64,000 bases of DNA from Hippopus hippopus (Eukaryota > Mollusca > Bivalvia > Cardiida > Cardiidae), in contig OX328104.1 in NCBI GenBank assembly GCA_946811185.2, positions 46,112,505 to 46,176,504 on the forward strand, written 5' to 3'. Of the stretch, positions 22,749 through 34,772 are shown in pieces; the stretch's first letter is position 1, and every line of letters begins with the position of its first letter. The notes beneath the pieces are model-generated. The model saw only the letters and a list, made by a program, of their open reading frames with translations, did no database searches and was not told where the DNA came from. Made by a program: the position numbers and the translations under genes.

Positions 22749-22953
22749 GCTGCTGCCCCTGAAGAGACTGACAAACCTTTCTGACTTGCCTTGATCTATC
22801 ATTGGTGACAGTTTATCTCTATATTTTTGTTTGTTCATGATTAAAAAATCTTGCTGCCCCTGAATAGACTGAAAAACCTTTCTGACTTGCCTTGATCCGT
22901 CATTGGTGACAGTTTATCTCTATATTTTTGGTTGTTTATGATAAAAAAATCTT
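22749..22953. repeat. Two tandem copies of a unit of about 103 bp
   Basis: CTGCTGCCCCTGAAGAGACTG...TTTATCTCTATATTTTTG is followed directly by a second copy from about 22852, with roughly ten changes. On the minus strand both read as short open frames, but no splice or domain support was found. Confidence 0.7.
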
Positions 22954-23799
22954 GGTCAAAAGAAAAATTTTTCCTGGATGCCACCCAGTAATCAACTCTG
23001 TCCTGACTACATGTATCTCTCTGCTGTGTTTCCTGGATTCTAACCAGTCCAAGGTAATCATCAATTGGGCAAGGACAACCTTTCTGAGCAATGAAGTATA
23101 AAACTAATTTTGTTTCATGTATTCTAATTTGTAACTTATTTTTTCAAAAAAAGATAAGTATACCTAATACAAGCCATTTTCAGAATTTACATGAACAGAT
23201 TTTACTTACTTATCAAGCTATCATTCAAATTCTGCTTTTTTTTCATGATCAGTCTTATCAAAGTTGGATTTAAGATCCTTAACATCAAAAACTGTGAGGT
23301 AATGAATTATTTCTTGTTTACTTCTGGATCTAAGATCCTGTACATCAAAAATTGTATGAGATAAAGAATTAATATTTCTAAGATCCTTAGAAACACAGGA
23401 ATTGCTTGGGACTTGGGTAAAAAGAAATGCAGTGTTCATTTCAGAACAAGTTTCTGTGCAAAAAAAAGATGGTATAAAATGAATGCAACAAGAAGTTAAT
23501 GGTTGGCTGGGTGGGCCACAAAAAGGGTAATCAGGTGAAGTAACAGTTACTTGCCTGTTGATCTCCAGTTTCTCTAAAGTTAAATTTTTGCAGTATTTGG
23601 TCAACATTGAAAGTATCATTTTTACTTTTATTCGCTCATATTTACAAATCTTTAATTTTGATTGAAACTGTCTTTCCATGTTTTGGTCAGTTTCCTTAAA
23701 AGTATTTTACCTCAATTAGCTTGGCCCATGCAAAAATGATTTAGGAGCCAAGAGCCCACCTCAGACAAAAACTAAAATGAACCCTGCAGAAAAAGATCT

Positions 23800-24010
23800 T
23801 TACCAAATGATAAATTGGATTTATCTACTTGGAAACATTGCAGATGGCATATTACATGTGGCTCAAATGCTGCAAATTATCTTTGTAGGTAGCAAAACAC
23901 TGTGAATAAAGAAAAAAATCTTGTTCCTCTTTTTCTCACAATGTTTTTAAAAAAGTCTTAATATTTCTTTAGGATTACAATGAAGCAGGATCATTTGGTA
24001 AAGGGTTAAA
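23800..24010 (-). mobile_element. TTAA-family MITE, reverse form, diverged
   Basis: TTTACCAAATGATAAATTGG to TTTGGTAAAGGGTTAA, with a shortened and mismatched palindrome near 23905-23945. It is one of the older copies. Confidence 0.6.
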
Positions 24011-26194
24011 CAAGGCATATAATAATAGATCAGAAAAACACACTAAGAGTAGTAAGAAATTGCATGCACTTTCATTTTTAGGAGTTAAAATCCTCAACAT
24101 ATAATAAGGTATGCTGACAATACCTTGGTGGCTATTACAAATCCCTTTGGTTCACTAACTCTCAAACATGTTTTTAACTTAATGTGTGTCTTACAGACAC
24201 ACATCATGTTAGGATACCTCAAAATGTATCAAACCTATCAATTTCATAAACATGGTGCTGATTTAAAAGATTCATCTGTTGTAAACTTTATGTCTTCTGT
24301 TACCTGTCAACTAATGAAATACTTTGAATACATTGGCCACAAACTTAAAACTTTAAAAACTTGGACACAGTTCTTCTACAATAGTCTATTCTGCTCTACT
24401 CGGTAACTCAAAAGCCATTGATGAACATTGTATTAGCCAAAACTTTAAGAGTCATTTGAGCAAAATAATAGTAAGAGTCAGAACTATAATTTAAGGAGGC
24501 GTGCCCAATACAAATGCTTTCATGCAAATTCTTGACACATTACATCCTTATTATTTGTATGTAGCTGTTAAATATTGAATGAAATTTGGTGCTAAGTCAC
24601 TATTATTTTGAGGACAATAATTATGTAATTCATAATTAATAAAATAGATGTTTTTTTAGTCAATAGAAGGCCACTTGTTCACCAGCAGCTGATCCATACT
24701 GTCACTTGGGTTAAGAAACATGTCCTTTACTGATCTGTTTCTCGCAGAAAATCTAAATCATATTCATGAGTATACATGTACCTGACTGTAATTAGTCTAG
24801 ATCTAATTATTTCTACATAAAGTGACAATTAAGTATTTGTGATTCATAAAAATCAACAAAGTTTAGCCTCAATAATCTATGTAAAATCATAAAAGATGCA
24901 GTAAAGAGTGTGATGTAGTAACTGCTAAATTATTGTGGTTGTCCCATCCACAATACCCTACTTTTAGATGAATTCTTAGACAATCACATGTAAAAACATA
25001 TATATTTAGTACAAAGACAACCACTTTAGAGTTTTAATATGCAATATAGTGAGACCTATAAATAACTGTTGACTGATCTACCAATCTACATGATCAATGT
25101 AATGTGACTTATCTATGATAGTGTCAGATGATTGATAGTTAATTTCCTATTTTATTGAAGCGTCTTTGCAAATAATGCTAGTCATACTGACATTTATATG
25201 CAGTGAGTTTTTTTGGTGGTTGGGTTGTAGCAAGAAGGGGGTGGTCAAGGAGCATCATCAAGTTTTCACAAGAAGTAGATCTACTTAGTCTTAGAACCAT
25301 AAAGAGTGTTACAGGATATAAGAGACATAATGTAAGAATATACATAAACTGATGTCATGAGGGTCAGAATATATCTGGAACTGCTTTAAGATGGTTTGTC
25401 TTAGAGACTGATAATGTATGTTTCATCAACATGGCAATCTTATGGTTTAGCAAGACAATATTTGTTGGCCATTTTTGGGATTTTTGGTTAAATATTAATC
25501 TGTATTGATTTATTTGGTATAATTGAAATTATTTAAAAAAAAAAAAAAAAAAAAAAAAAACACTGGCACACACACACACACACATACACACACACAGAGA
25601 CAAACACAAGATATCTAGGTCTGTCTACAGAGTAAGATTAACATTCATGATACTGTTTCTTTTTCATTTATTAGTGGTTGACTCTAAATTAAGGCAGGAT
25701 TTTGTAATTTGAAGGTAGCTCTAGAGTGGCATCTTAGTGAAATGGCACAGTTTGAGTGCATCTCAATTTTTTTTTTCAAACTTTCGAAGTGTACTACCCT
25801 TCAACAGTATATGGCAACCACATTGTCTTATAAGCTTGACACCATGGTGGACAATCAGTTTAGAACTACCAGGTTATATTTAAATTCTGACTTTTAGGCA
25901 GGTAGAAGTACATGTATATCAAAGTCATACCTCAATGTCTCAAATTATAAATATTGTATTCAAGAATTTTAGAAATTGTTGATAAGTTATCCATCATTAC
26001 ATGGACAGATTTTTTATAATTTTATATGTGCTCAAATTGACTTTTAATTACCTCATGTAAAGTGATTCTTACCTCAACAAAGTCCAAATCTGGTCATATT
26101 GTAAATCTACAAAGAAAAAAAAATAAACTCCAAGTTTTGTATAGTCATTAACGAATAAAGTAAAAAAATTCTATTTCTTTGTAAGTGTATATTT
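24011..26194. other. No supported gene; simple repeats
   Basis: AT-rich, with poly-A at about 25533-25560 followed by an imperfect (CA)n microsatellite at 25567-25597. A minus-strand frame ending near 24656 looks C-terminus-like but has no family match. Confidence 0.4.
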
Positions 26195-26414
26195 TTAACC
26201 CTTTATCCCATATTCAGTTTTAATGACCCTGAGGAAAAGACGTTTGAAAACACTGACGGAAAAGGAGAAAATGCTGATAACCAGCATTTTCTCTTTAACC
26301 GTGTTTTCTAGTCCTTCAAAAACAAGTTTCATCATTTGAGTCACATTAAATTTTTCATCTTGAAAGGCTTGCAATTTGGACTGGTAAGTAATGTTGTCTT
26401 CTGGTAAAGGATAA
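26195..26414 (+). mobile_element. TTAA-family MITE, forward form
   Basis: TTAACCCTTTATCCCATATTC through the palindrome (ATGCTGATAACCAGCAT near 26275) to CTGGTAAAGGATAA. It is directly followed by a tRNA-like SINE head. Confidence 0.75.
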
Positions 26415-26422
26415 TAAAGCCT

Positions 26423-26480
26423 GGTGGGGTCGCTCAGTGGTTAGCCTAACTCGTGACCTGGAGGTTGCAGGTTCAATACC
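26423..26480 (+). repeat. tRNA-like SINE head
   Basis: GGTCGCTCAGTGGTTAGCC (A box) and GGTTCAATACC (B box) are about 30 bases apart. There is no matching acceptor stem, so it is a SINE or tRNA-like relic. Confidence 0.5.
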
Positions 26481-26810
26481 CAGTTGCAACGAACTTTCTT
26501 TTTTTGGGAGAAAGAATTGTTTTTTTTATAAACGATTTCGCTCTATTTTTATCCCTTTACTTCGTCATTATTTGCAAGATGGCACAGCTAGTGTTTCAAT
26601 ACAGCAGTATTTAGAACGGTTTGTGAATGCTGTCCCTCATGCAAGTCGCTGGCAATCAGGTCTTACCAGGGATCGTATGTGTTATATACGATCCCTGGTC
26701 TTGCAGATCAAGTTGGAAACATGATCATTTAAAGGTAAAAATTATATCAATATATGAATTCCATCTAAAAGAGACTAAATTTGAATCGGGAGTGTATGCT
26801 GGTAAAGGAT

Positions 26811-28117
26811 TAAACCGGTACTCCAAAAGCTTCGAATTTTCTGCTGAATTCAGCAACCTGGTGATATTTCGGTATCAAGAATTTAAGAAAAAAATCGACG
26901 TATAGAGTCGATCAGATCCAAGATCAGTCTGCTTGTTTTGTGCAGCCTGTTATTAATCTACACTGTCAGCAAAATTGAATTTGGACGGATTAGGTTTCAA
27001 GATTAGACTGCTTTTTGTGAAGTTTATTACTGGTCGGTCTATATTGTCAGCTAAAAGTGCACTTAGTCGCACAAACGGCCGAACAGTAAGGATCAGAACT
27101 TTAATCTCAACCCTTAAACCGAAGAATGAATGAAGTATGAACCTTCAAACAAAGCCCAAAATATAGCAATGTTCTTTCCAAAGAAAAATCTCGCAGTATC
27201 TGATGGTGTAAGTCTAAGATTATATGTAGTCTGATGAGGGTGCACATTCTGTGCTGTCTGATACTGATCTACAGGGGCTACAATGGCTTTTAGCAGACAA
27301 AGAGTTAAAGGTGGCCCTTCAGATTTTGGGACGAAAATTTTACAAAAATACAAAAAAATCATAGTTATACTCCCAAAGCCTTTTAATTTTCATTCATAAA
27401 ATCCCAGTTGTCGAAAACAATACGACAACGAGAGAAATTAGAGATTTACTACGGCCCAGGTCGACACCGACGGAAAACACGGTCTACTTTTACATGAGCA
27501 ACTCGCTCATTTACATACCGGAAATACACAGACGAAGCTTCAAACATAGCGTCCGAAGAAGACATCATGGAAAATAATTACATGTTTGTTATGTTATGGA
27601 ATTTAAGTGTCATTAGTCACGTGCCAGTAACTTGACATTCCCACTATGTTTTTTTTTTATTTCTGGCGCGAAATCTAAAAATACCTTAAGAGGCTACGTA
27701 GCCTTTTAAGGGAATACCATCAAAAAAAAATTTTTTTTTTTTTGTAATTTTATGATTGTTAATTATTAATAATTTGTATTGTTTTTTCATATAAATTTCA
27801 GTGATATATATATTTTTTAATTTGGTGAGATGTGAAAAATCTAAATACCCACCTTTAAGGTGGAAACCCGAAAACAAAAAGTCGGTCTAGGCAAGGATTG
27901 TAAATTTGAAGCAGGGCTACTGTTATCCTGTTATGTAATGTTACGTTATTCTTATCTTTTACAGCTGCGGACTATCGATTATGAATAGATTATACGCGGT
28001 TTATGTTTGCCAAACTCCGGAAAATCCCGAACCTTTACGTATAATATTGGTTATTTTCATCGATTTGTTGATATGCGAGACTGCTGATAAAGCATGTCCG
28101 TGAAAGTTGGCTATGTG
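26811..28117. repeat. Right arm of the long inverted repeat
   Basis: In reverse complement it aligns in order to 5966-5237 and then 2046-1998. The alignment is interrupted by about 560 bp (27316-27875, containing poly-A/T) not present in the left arm. The inner part contains the short palindrome type GTGCACATTCTGTGC shared with the 'GCAGTCTGATCTTGATC' foldback elements. The arms have diverged at many positions, so the duplication is old. Confidence 0.6.
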
Positions 28118-29390
28118 TTACTAACCAGCATTTAAACCCTTTCTTCAATGTTTTCTAAAGCCTTCTATATGATGTGACAGGTCAAGGACCGGTTTGAAAA
28201 TGGCAAGGAAACATGAATTTATAAACTGTCGTCAGAAAAATACTTTTGATACGGCATTAATATCTAAGAATGGAAAAAATGGCTGAAGAATGGAAAAAAT
28301 AGCAAACGTACATTTTCTAATTTCAAATCTTAATCTTAGTGATTGTAAATCCATGGGAATAATCTCATAAAAATCAAATTCTAGTCTTTTATTAGATCTA
28401 TAAGATACATAATAAAAAATCTTAGGGATTCTGTTATGATCAAACAACCCGGGTAAAAATTCGAGTTCATAATCATGTTGATACATGTTAATCATAAACA
28501 TAGCAGAGGGTCCGTTTGTCAATATAACATTACATAACACAGCAAAGATACCCGGGCGGCTTATCTAACAGTTAGACTCGGCCATCATCGGCAAATTCCG
28601 GCACAATCCGAGCGATTACGGAAAAAGAAAAAAATAGGATAGGGGCATTAAAAAACTGTAAAAAGGACCAAAAGTTTATGTTTTTAAATGACTCAAACTT
28701 ATACCAATTTAAATAGCAATGAATAAGCTTTATGACCTCACTTGAGATAATTTTGACTTTTCAACAAAAAGAGAGGAAATTCAACAAATATGTCAGTTTT
28801 TATCTTCGGAAAAAGTATTTTTCCTCTTTATTCTATATAAACCATACCTATAATTTTGAAGTTAAAAAAGGACCAAAAGTTTCATTTACGAAATTTATAA
28901 AACTTAGTTCATTTGAAAGAGAATAAATTGAATTTTCTTACCTCACTTGAGATAATTTTCGATTCTGAAAATTGATGAAGTTATAAGCGTTTATCTACCA
29001 AGGCCCTTCATAATTCTATGTAAAAAAGTACAGGTAAAATGGGCTGTTATCGATTTTTACATGTCCGCGAAAGTTGGCTATGAATTTTTGTTCTCAATTT
29101 TCAACAGGAGTGCCGTCGTCACAATATACGCCGCCACATGGCTGTTATTTCAAGCATCTAGCTATAGAGACTTAAGTGTTGGAATTTCTAGCACCTGCCT
29201 GGGTAGCTCAATGGATATATTGTGTTACTTGTGATCTAAAAGGTTTACGCACAGACTGATGGATGGACAGACGGACGCACGACAGACTCATTGGTCATTG
29301 GCTTTTATTAACCAATAAAAATATGAAGTTTCATGAAATTATGTCCATTAGTTGGAGATACATCGATGAAAAATTAAATTTGACATGAAG
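28118..29390. other. No supported gene
   Basis: Contains a truncated MITE at about 28118-28170 and a third copy of the ACATGTCCGCGAAAGTTGGCTATG motif at 29058-29081. A duplicated pair of segments shares CCTCACTTGAGATAATTTT near 28737 and 28942. No coding support. Confidence 0.4.
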
Positions 29391-29400
29391 GCCCCTTTTT

Positions 29401-30310
29401 CCATGACACAGCAATAAATACCAAAACCCTAACAATATGCGCTAGGTCACATGATCTGTGAAAACTTCATCCAAATCCGTTGAGATATATCCAGTAATTA
29501 AAGAGATATTGGTTAAAAAAAAATGAAATATGACATGAAGACCCCTTTTCCATGACGCAGCTATAAATCCCAAAACCTTCACAATATGCGCTAGATCACA
29601 TAGTGAGAAACATTCTATGAAAATTTTATCCAAATCCGTCAAGAAATGTGGGAGGAGTTGTGTTCATAAGAAATGGACGTACGTACGGACGGACGCAGAT
29701 TAAATTTCACATGAAGCCCCCTATTTCCATGACACAGCAATAAATTCCAAAACCCTGACAATATGCGCTAGGTCACATGATCTGTGAAAATCTCATCAGA
29801 ATCCGTTGAGGTATGTCCAGTAACTGAAGAGATATTGGTGAAAAATGCAATATAACATGAAACCTCCTTTTTCCATGACACAGCTATGAATAGCAAAACC
29901 TTGACAATATGCGCTAGATCGCATGATGAGAAACATTCTGTGAAAATTTTATCCAAATCCGTCAAGAAATGTGGGAGGAGTTGCGTTTACAAGAAATGGA
30001 ATGAAATATAACATGAAGCCCCCTTTTTCCACGACGCAGCTACAAATCGCAAAACCTTGACAATATGCGCTAGATCGCATGATGAAAAATATTCTGTGAA
30101 AATTTGATCCAAATCCGTCAAGAAATGTGGGAGGAGTTGCGTTTACAAGAAATGGAATGAAATATAACATGAAGCCCCCTTTTTCCATGACGCAGCTATA
30201 AATCACAAAACCTTGACAATATGCGATAGGTCACATGATGAGAAACATTCTGTGAAAATTTTATCCAAATCCGTCAAGAAATGTGGGAGGAGTTGCGTTT
30301 ACAAGAAATG
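29401..30310. repeat. Tandem array with units of about 147-176 bp, six copies
   Basis: CCATGACACAGCAATAAAT-type unit starts lie near 29401, 29551, 29727, 29874, 30030 and 30186. Each continues with AATATGCGCTAG, CACATGAT, TCCAAATCCGT, and in four of them GGGAGGAGTTGYGTT. The two unit types differ after the TCCAAATCCGT block. The last two units are near-identical, suggesting recent local duplication. Confidence 0.75.
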
Positions 30311-30477
30311 GGCGTAGGTATGGACGGACGAAGGGAGTATACATGTATATCGCTGACAGTTCGATGTTTCATGCCTAGAAGGTTCACCAGTGCTAGTCAA
30401 GGGCTCTGCACTGCAAAGGACTCTCAGGGTTTTCACTGACACCCAGTTTCTTTGAATTTGGACCCCTCACATTTTAT

Positions 30478-30775
30478 GCTGTTTAACACCGTTTTCAATA
30501 TTATTTTAGTTATATTGCAGCAGCCAGTGCACCTATCCATGCTTTCCTGGAGTCTCTTTTACCAGTACTCCGCACAATTTTCTTTCCAAGCCACTGGCTG
30601 CTTTTCCACATAACTATAGTTGAGACAACAGTCAGTGGTGGGAGAGAAATGAATCCTGTCACAATGACTATCATCAATCCTTGGAAAGAAATTGGCAGAG
30701 CCAGGGATCGAACCCACAAACTCTTGTACTCAAGTCCTGCAAGCTACTGACTGAGCTACCTGGGCTTGGCAGTGA
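30478..30775 (-). mobile_element. tRNA-derived SINE, full length
   Basis: Same family as 13128-13400: minus-strand head with GTAGCTCAGTCAGTAGC and GGTTCGATCCC, shared body (CCAGTGGCTTGGAAAGAAA on the minus strand), and tail near 30478-30520. A second, separate tRNA-like head follows at about 30780-30825. Confidence 0.7.
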
Positions 30776-31149
30776 CCTCCTGTTCTTTGTACACTACCGA
30801 CTGAGCTACTGGGGTTAGGTAGATTAAACTTTAGGGTGATTTAAACATGGGATTGCTTGGTGAACGGTCAAAGGTAATTGAGTGACAATAATTCTCTCAA
30901 TTGCAAATGTTTACTTATACTTTAATCTTCAATCAATTAGCAATGTTTACAAAGAGAAAATATAACAGAGAAATTTTGTCAGTAATAAGTATACAGAAAT
31001 GAATATTAATCAAAATTATCAATATTTCTGTATGCAATATTGATGACTCTAGCCATAATAACAGAGATAAAACATTATTATTAATAATTGTACAGTGTAT
31101 TCCCACATAATCATAGTCTTGTCACAATTTGAATATTAATCGTATATAA

Positions 31150-31360
31150 CACTTTACTTCACAAGAAAATTTTAGAATTGTCCAATTTAAAAGAATTTGA
31201 AGACGATAAATGAAGTATGGCACAAATATTGGATTCAACTTTGAAAAGGCTTTTGAAAAAATTATGGGAAAGGGAGAAAATGCTTTTCTCCTATCTCCAC
31301 AATGTTTTCAAAAGCCTTCTTCCTTGGAGTCAATAAAACTCAGGATTGTGTGGTAAAGGG
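31150..31360 (-). mobile_element. TTAA-family MITE, reverse form
   Basis: ACTTTACTTCACAAGAAAATT at the left, shortened palindrome near 31270-31305, TGTGTGGTAAAGGGGG at the right. Another partial copy lies at about 31410-31580. Confidence 0.6.
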
Positions 31361-32000
31361 GGAAAAAGTGTATCAGAACAATCATAGACTTGATGTGGAA
31401 ATAACAAAATAAACCCTTTACCAAACAAGAAAGTGCTGTCTAGCAAACTAGTAACTGCAGACAACAAATTCAAAATTACTACAAATGAGCTTTAGTTCTC
31501 TGATTATGTAGAAAACATTGTGGGAAAAGGAGAAAATGCTGGTACCAGCATTTTCTGTTCTTCCCATGTTTTCAAAAAGCCTTATTCCTACGGATGGTTT
31601 AAACTCTTTTTCCCCTCACTGTTTAAGTTTAGTGTAAACATATTTATTTTACATCAATTGACAAAGAGGCATTTGCAACTTATACTAATCTCTCTTGATT
31701 CTGTTTCCTGGAAACCACACCAGTAATTGCACTCAATCTGTTGGTCAGTGAATAGTCCTAAAGTTGACACTTGCTCCCGGGAATCAAACTGAGACCATAT
31801 GAGTGCAAGGCTAAAGCTCTACCTCACAACCACAGACACCACATCACAATGTTTTCTGCCCTTTCACAGAAAAATCCAAGCATTTGAGCCAAGTTTTTCA
31901 TTTGCAATTAGTTTAATTTGTATAAATTTTAATTTTTCTCGTAAGGAGTACATGGGTTAATATCCATATACACAGCAAATGTGCTTTACCAGACAGGCAG

Positions 32001-32215
32001 TTAACCCTTTCCCAAACAACAAATGTTAGACTCTTCCAACTTGACAGCATCTGCAGGCGACAAATCTAAAAGTGATACAAATGAATTAAAGTTCTTTGAA
32101 AGGATAGAAAACATTGTGGAAAAAAGGAGAAAATGCTGGTTACCAGCATTTTCTCCTTTTTCAAACAATGTTTCCCAGGGCCATGAAAACCCGAGATTGT
32201 TTGGTAAAGGGTTAA
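32001..32215 (-). mobile_element. TTAA-family MITE, reverse form, complete
   Basis: TTAACCCTTTCCCAAACAAC to TTTGGTAAAGGGTTAA with both TTAA sites. The palindrome is centred on TGCTGGTTACCAGCA near 32140. Confidence 0.8.
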
Positions 32216-32599
32216 ACATGTTCAAAAGCAGAGAAGGGGCTACAGTAACATAATAAAAAACACAACAAAACAAAAATACTATTCATGATTGTTAACATAA
32301 AGAACTGAGTTGCTATAAAAGCACAGAGGTAATGTATCTTAAGAATGCTCATTCTAGCTTTCATAACATTGTCTCTTATTCACTTTACTTCACGACACCT
32401 AAATACTCTTTCTGTGATTTCCTAACATTATACTGACATCGCAAATTTTTATGTCTAGGAGTCAGTTACTTCAAAACAAGACTATCGTAACATATCAGAG
32501 TTCCATCTGATTTCTTTCTGTTACCTAATAACAATCCTATCATGGCATGATAATATCCACAAAATGTCTGAAAACAACATTTGCATGATATGACTATGA

Positions 32600-33890
32600 C
32601 ATAAATCCTTCATGTTAGTTGGTTGCCTTATATCCACATAATTATTACAGACACCACATGACATTATTTCATGTGTGTTTCTCATCTATATCAACATCAA
32701 CATGTCATGACATTCCTTCATGTCTATTTGTTAACATATTTCAACATTAATATGACATAAAATTGATTCATGTCCATGGGTTATCTTATATCAACATTAA
32801 AGATGACATGACATGGTTTAATGCCTATCTTATATCAACAATAATATAAGATGACATTATTTCATATCATTGGATCATCTTGTATCAACATTATCAATGT
32901 CATGACATTGTTTCAAGGCCACTGATTTTATCTTAAATCACTATTATCATCATTACATGACATTTCATATCCATGTGTTATTGTATATCAATACATGTAT
33001 TATCATAACACTATTTCATGTCAATAACCTATTCTTTACCTATTCTGTGTCAATATCAATACGACATAACATTGTTCTCATCATTGCAAACCATGATAAG
33101 ATAATATTTCATGTCTGTTAGTTATTTAAATACAACAATATCATAAAATGACAGTATTTCATCAGGTTTCTATCATTTCAATGATAATTCTATCAAATGG
33201 CAAAATTTCAGATTTGTCCATATTGAAAGCATTTCCAGACAACAGATTAAATGTGGTATGAGTGTTAAGATTCATCTCTAACAGGGTACAAACCATTGAG
33301 GGTAAAAGAAAAAATGCAGGTTAACAAACATTTTCTCCTTTTCCCAAAATGTTTTCATAGGCCTAGATGGTACAGGTTGTTAAAACTCAAAATTGTTGGT
33401 TGCGAGTTAACAACATTATCATGAAAGTGTGTTTCATGTACATCAGTTACCACATAACAATTTTTATAACATGACATTATACCACCTGGTTTCAAACAGT
33501 TTTATCAGAACATCTTCATCACATGACTGAGTTTCACATTTATCATTTACCACATAACCATTTTTATGACGTGATCTGCTTTCTATCAGTTATCTATAAA
33601 TACTTCAATCACTTGACTAAGTTTATCAGTTACCTCATAACAACACTTTTCATGACATGACAGTATTCTATCCAGGTTCTATCAGCTTTCTCATAACACT
33701 TTAATAACATGACAATGTATCATGTTTATCAGTTACCAGATAGAAACATTTTTATGACATGACAAATTGACAATGTTCCATCAGGTTTCCATCAGTTGTA
33801 ACATTTCAATCACATAGCTGAGTTTCGAATCTTTCAGTGATCTCATGACCATACTATTATGGCATAACAATCTTAAACCATTTTTCATGT
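32600..33890. repeat. Degenerate minisatellite with units of about 50-60 bp
   Basis: Loose units of the form 'catgacatt-ttcatgtc-at-gttatcttatatcaacatt' recur through the block with strong drift. The array is interrupted by a MITE at 33188-33410. The second half (from about 33410) uses a related 'ATCAGTTACCACATAACAATTTTTATGACATGAC' style unit. Confidence 0.65.
33188..33410 (-). mobile_element. TTAA-family MITE inside the minisatellite
   Basis: TTCTATCAAATGGCAAAATTTC at the left and GTTGGTTGCGAGTTAA at the right, with the palindrome near 33295-33350. It splits the tandem array, so it inserted after the array formed. Confidence 0.65.
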
Positions 33891-34082
33891 CAAAAGGATC
33901 ATGGCAGTATATTGTTTGAAACCAACATACATCAGTGAAACATAAAAACAACTGTGACAGAATGTCTTGTTTTTAAACTTAACCCTTGAGTTTCTGAAAC
34001 AAATTTTGAGGAGACAACTTCCAGAATATCCTCGTAAAAATTGGATAACCAACACAAATTAAAGTTTACTTTCAGTTTAAAG

Positions 34083-34088
34083 TTTATT
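34083..34088 (-). terminator. Candidate polyadenylation signal AATAAA
   Basis: TTTATT on the plus strand reads AATAAA on the minus strand, about 75 bases beyond the stop codon of the exon candidate at 34163-34230. Confidence 0.3.
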
Positions 34089-34162
34089 ACACACATATTA
34101 AAACTTTTTTCAAATGAAGAAGTTGCTCCTTTGGAGCAATTTCTTCATTTGCCAAAAAGCTT

Positions 34163-34230
34163 CTAAAGTTGATCTGCTGCAAGACAAGCAAGAGCATTGC
34201 ATGCGGATGACAACACCGTATAGGGCAAAA
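34163..34230 (-). CDS. Candidate terminal exon of an unknown minus-strand gene
   Basis: A strong acceptor (pyrimidine tract then TTACAG at 34231-34236 on the minus strand) opens a phase-2 exon of 21 sense codons ending in TAG (34163-34165). The peptide is LPYTVLSSACNALACLAADQ plus Leu. A poly-A signal follows at 34083-34088. No upstream exon was found between here and UBE2Q's stop at 38,974, and I do not recognise the sequence. It may be an isolated relic or a chance frame. Confidence 0.3.
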
Positions 34231-34279
34231 CTGTAAGAAAAAAATTTAGATGGTTTAAGCTTATATGTCCATCATTCAT

Positions 34280-34420
34280 TCATACTCATGATTCTTCATA
34301 TGGTCATTACGATTTTCAGTGCAGATACAAGCATTCAATGACCCAGAGTATATATCCAGGTCACTGAAAGCTTGCATCTGCACTGAAATCTTAATGACCA
34401 CCTGAAGGATGATGATCATA
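34280..34420. repeat. Imperfect palindrome
   Basis: GGTCATTACGATTTTCAGTGC near 34302 pairs with GCACTGAAATCTTAATGACC near 34380 across a 20-30 base centre. The pairing extends weakly on both sides. It resembles the foldback MITEs, but I see no other copy of it here. Confidence 0.55.
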
Positions 34421-34772
34421 ATTTAATGATACATGAATGACCTTAACTACACTTCTGCTAAGGGTTCCCTTTTTGATAGCTGATAAATAGCCAAGCCCAT
34501 GTTTGAAGTATAAAATATCTTCAGTAATAACAGAGATTTTTGAAAATGTCAGCTTTTTCATTACAACTGTCAGCTTTTTCATTACAACAATTCAGACACA
34601 TAATTATAACGACTATGACAATACTTCAGTTTCTCTACACCAGAGCTAAAAACAATATCTGCCAGTGACACTATGATAGAGAGATTAAATTACTTAAAAA
34701 TACACCTTGTTATTCTAACCATTTTTGACTTATCCCTAAAAGATGTTATGGGGAATGAAGACATTTTCACAA

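Noticed and set aside
23221..23679. Minus-strand 152-codon frame
   Set aside because: Longest frame after the LINE, but composed partly of an internal sequence repeat (FDVQDL / FDVKDL), with no domain or start context. Likely chance.
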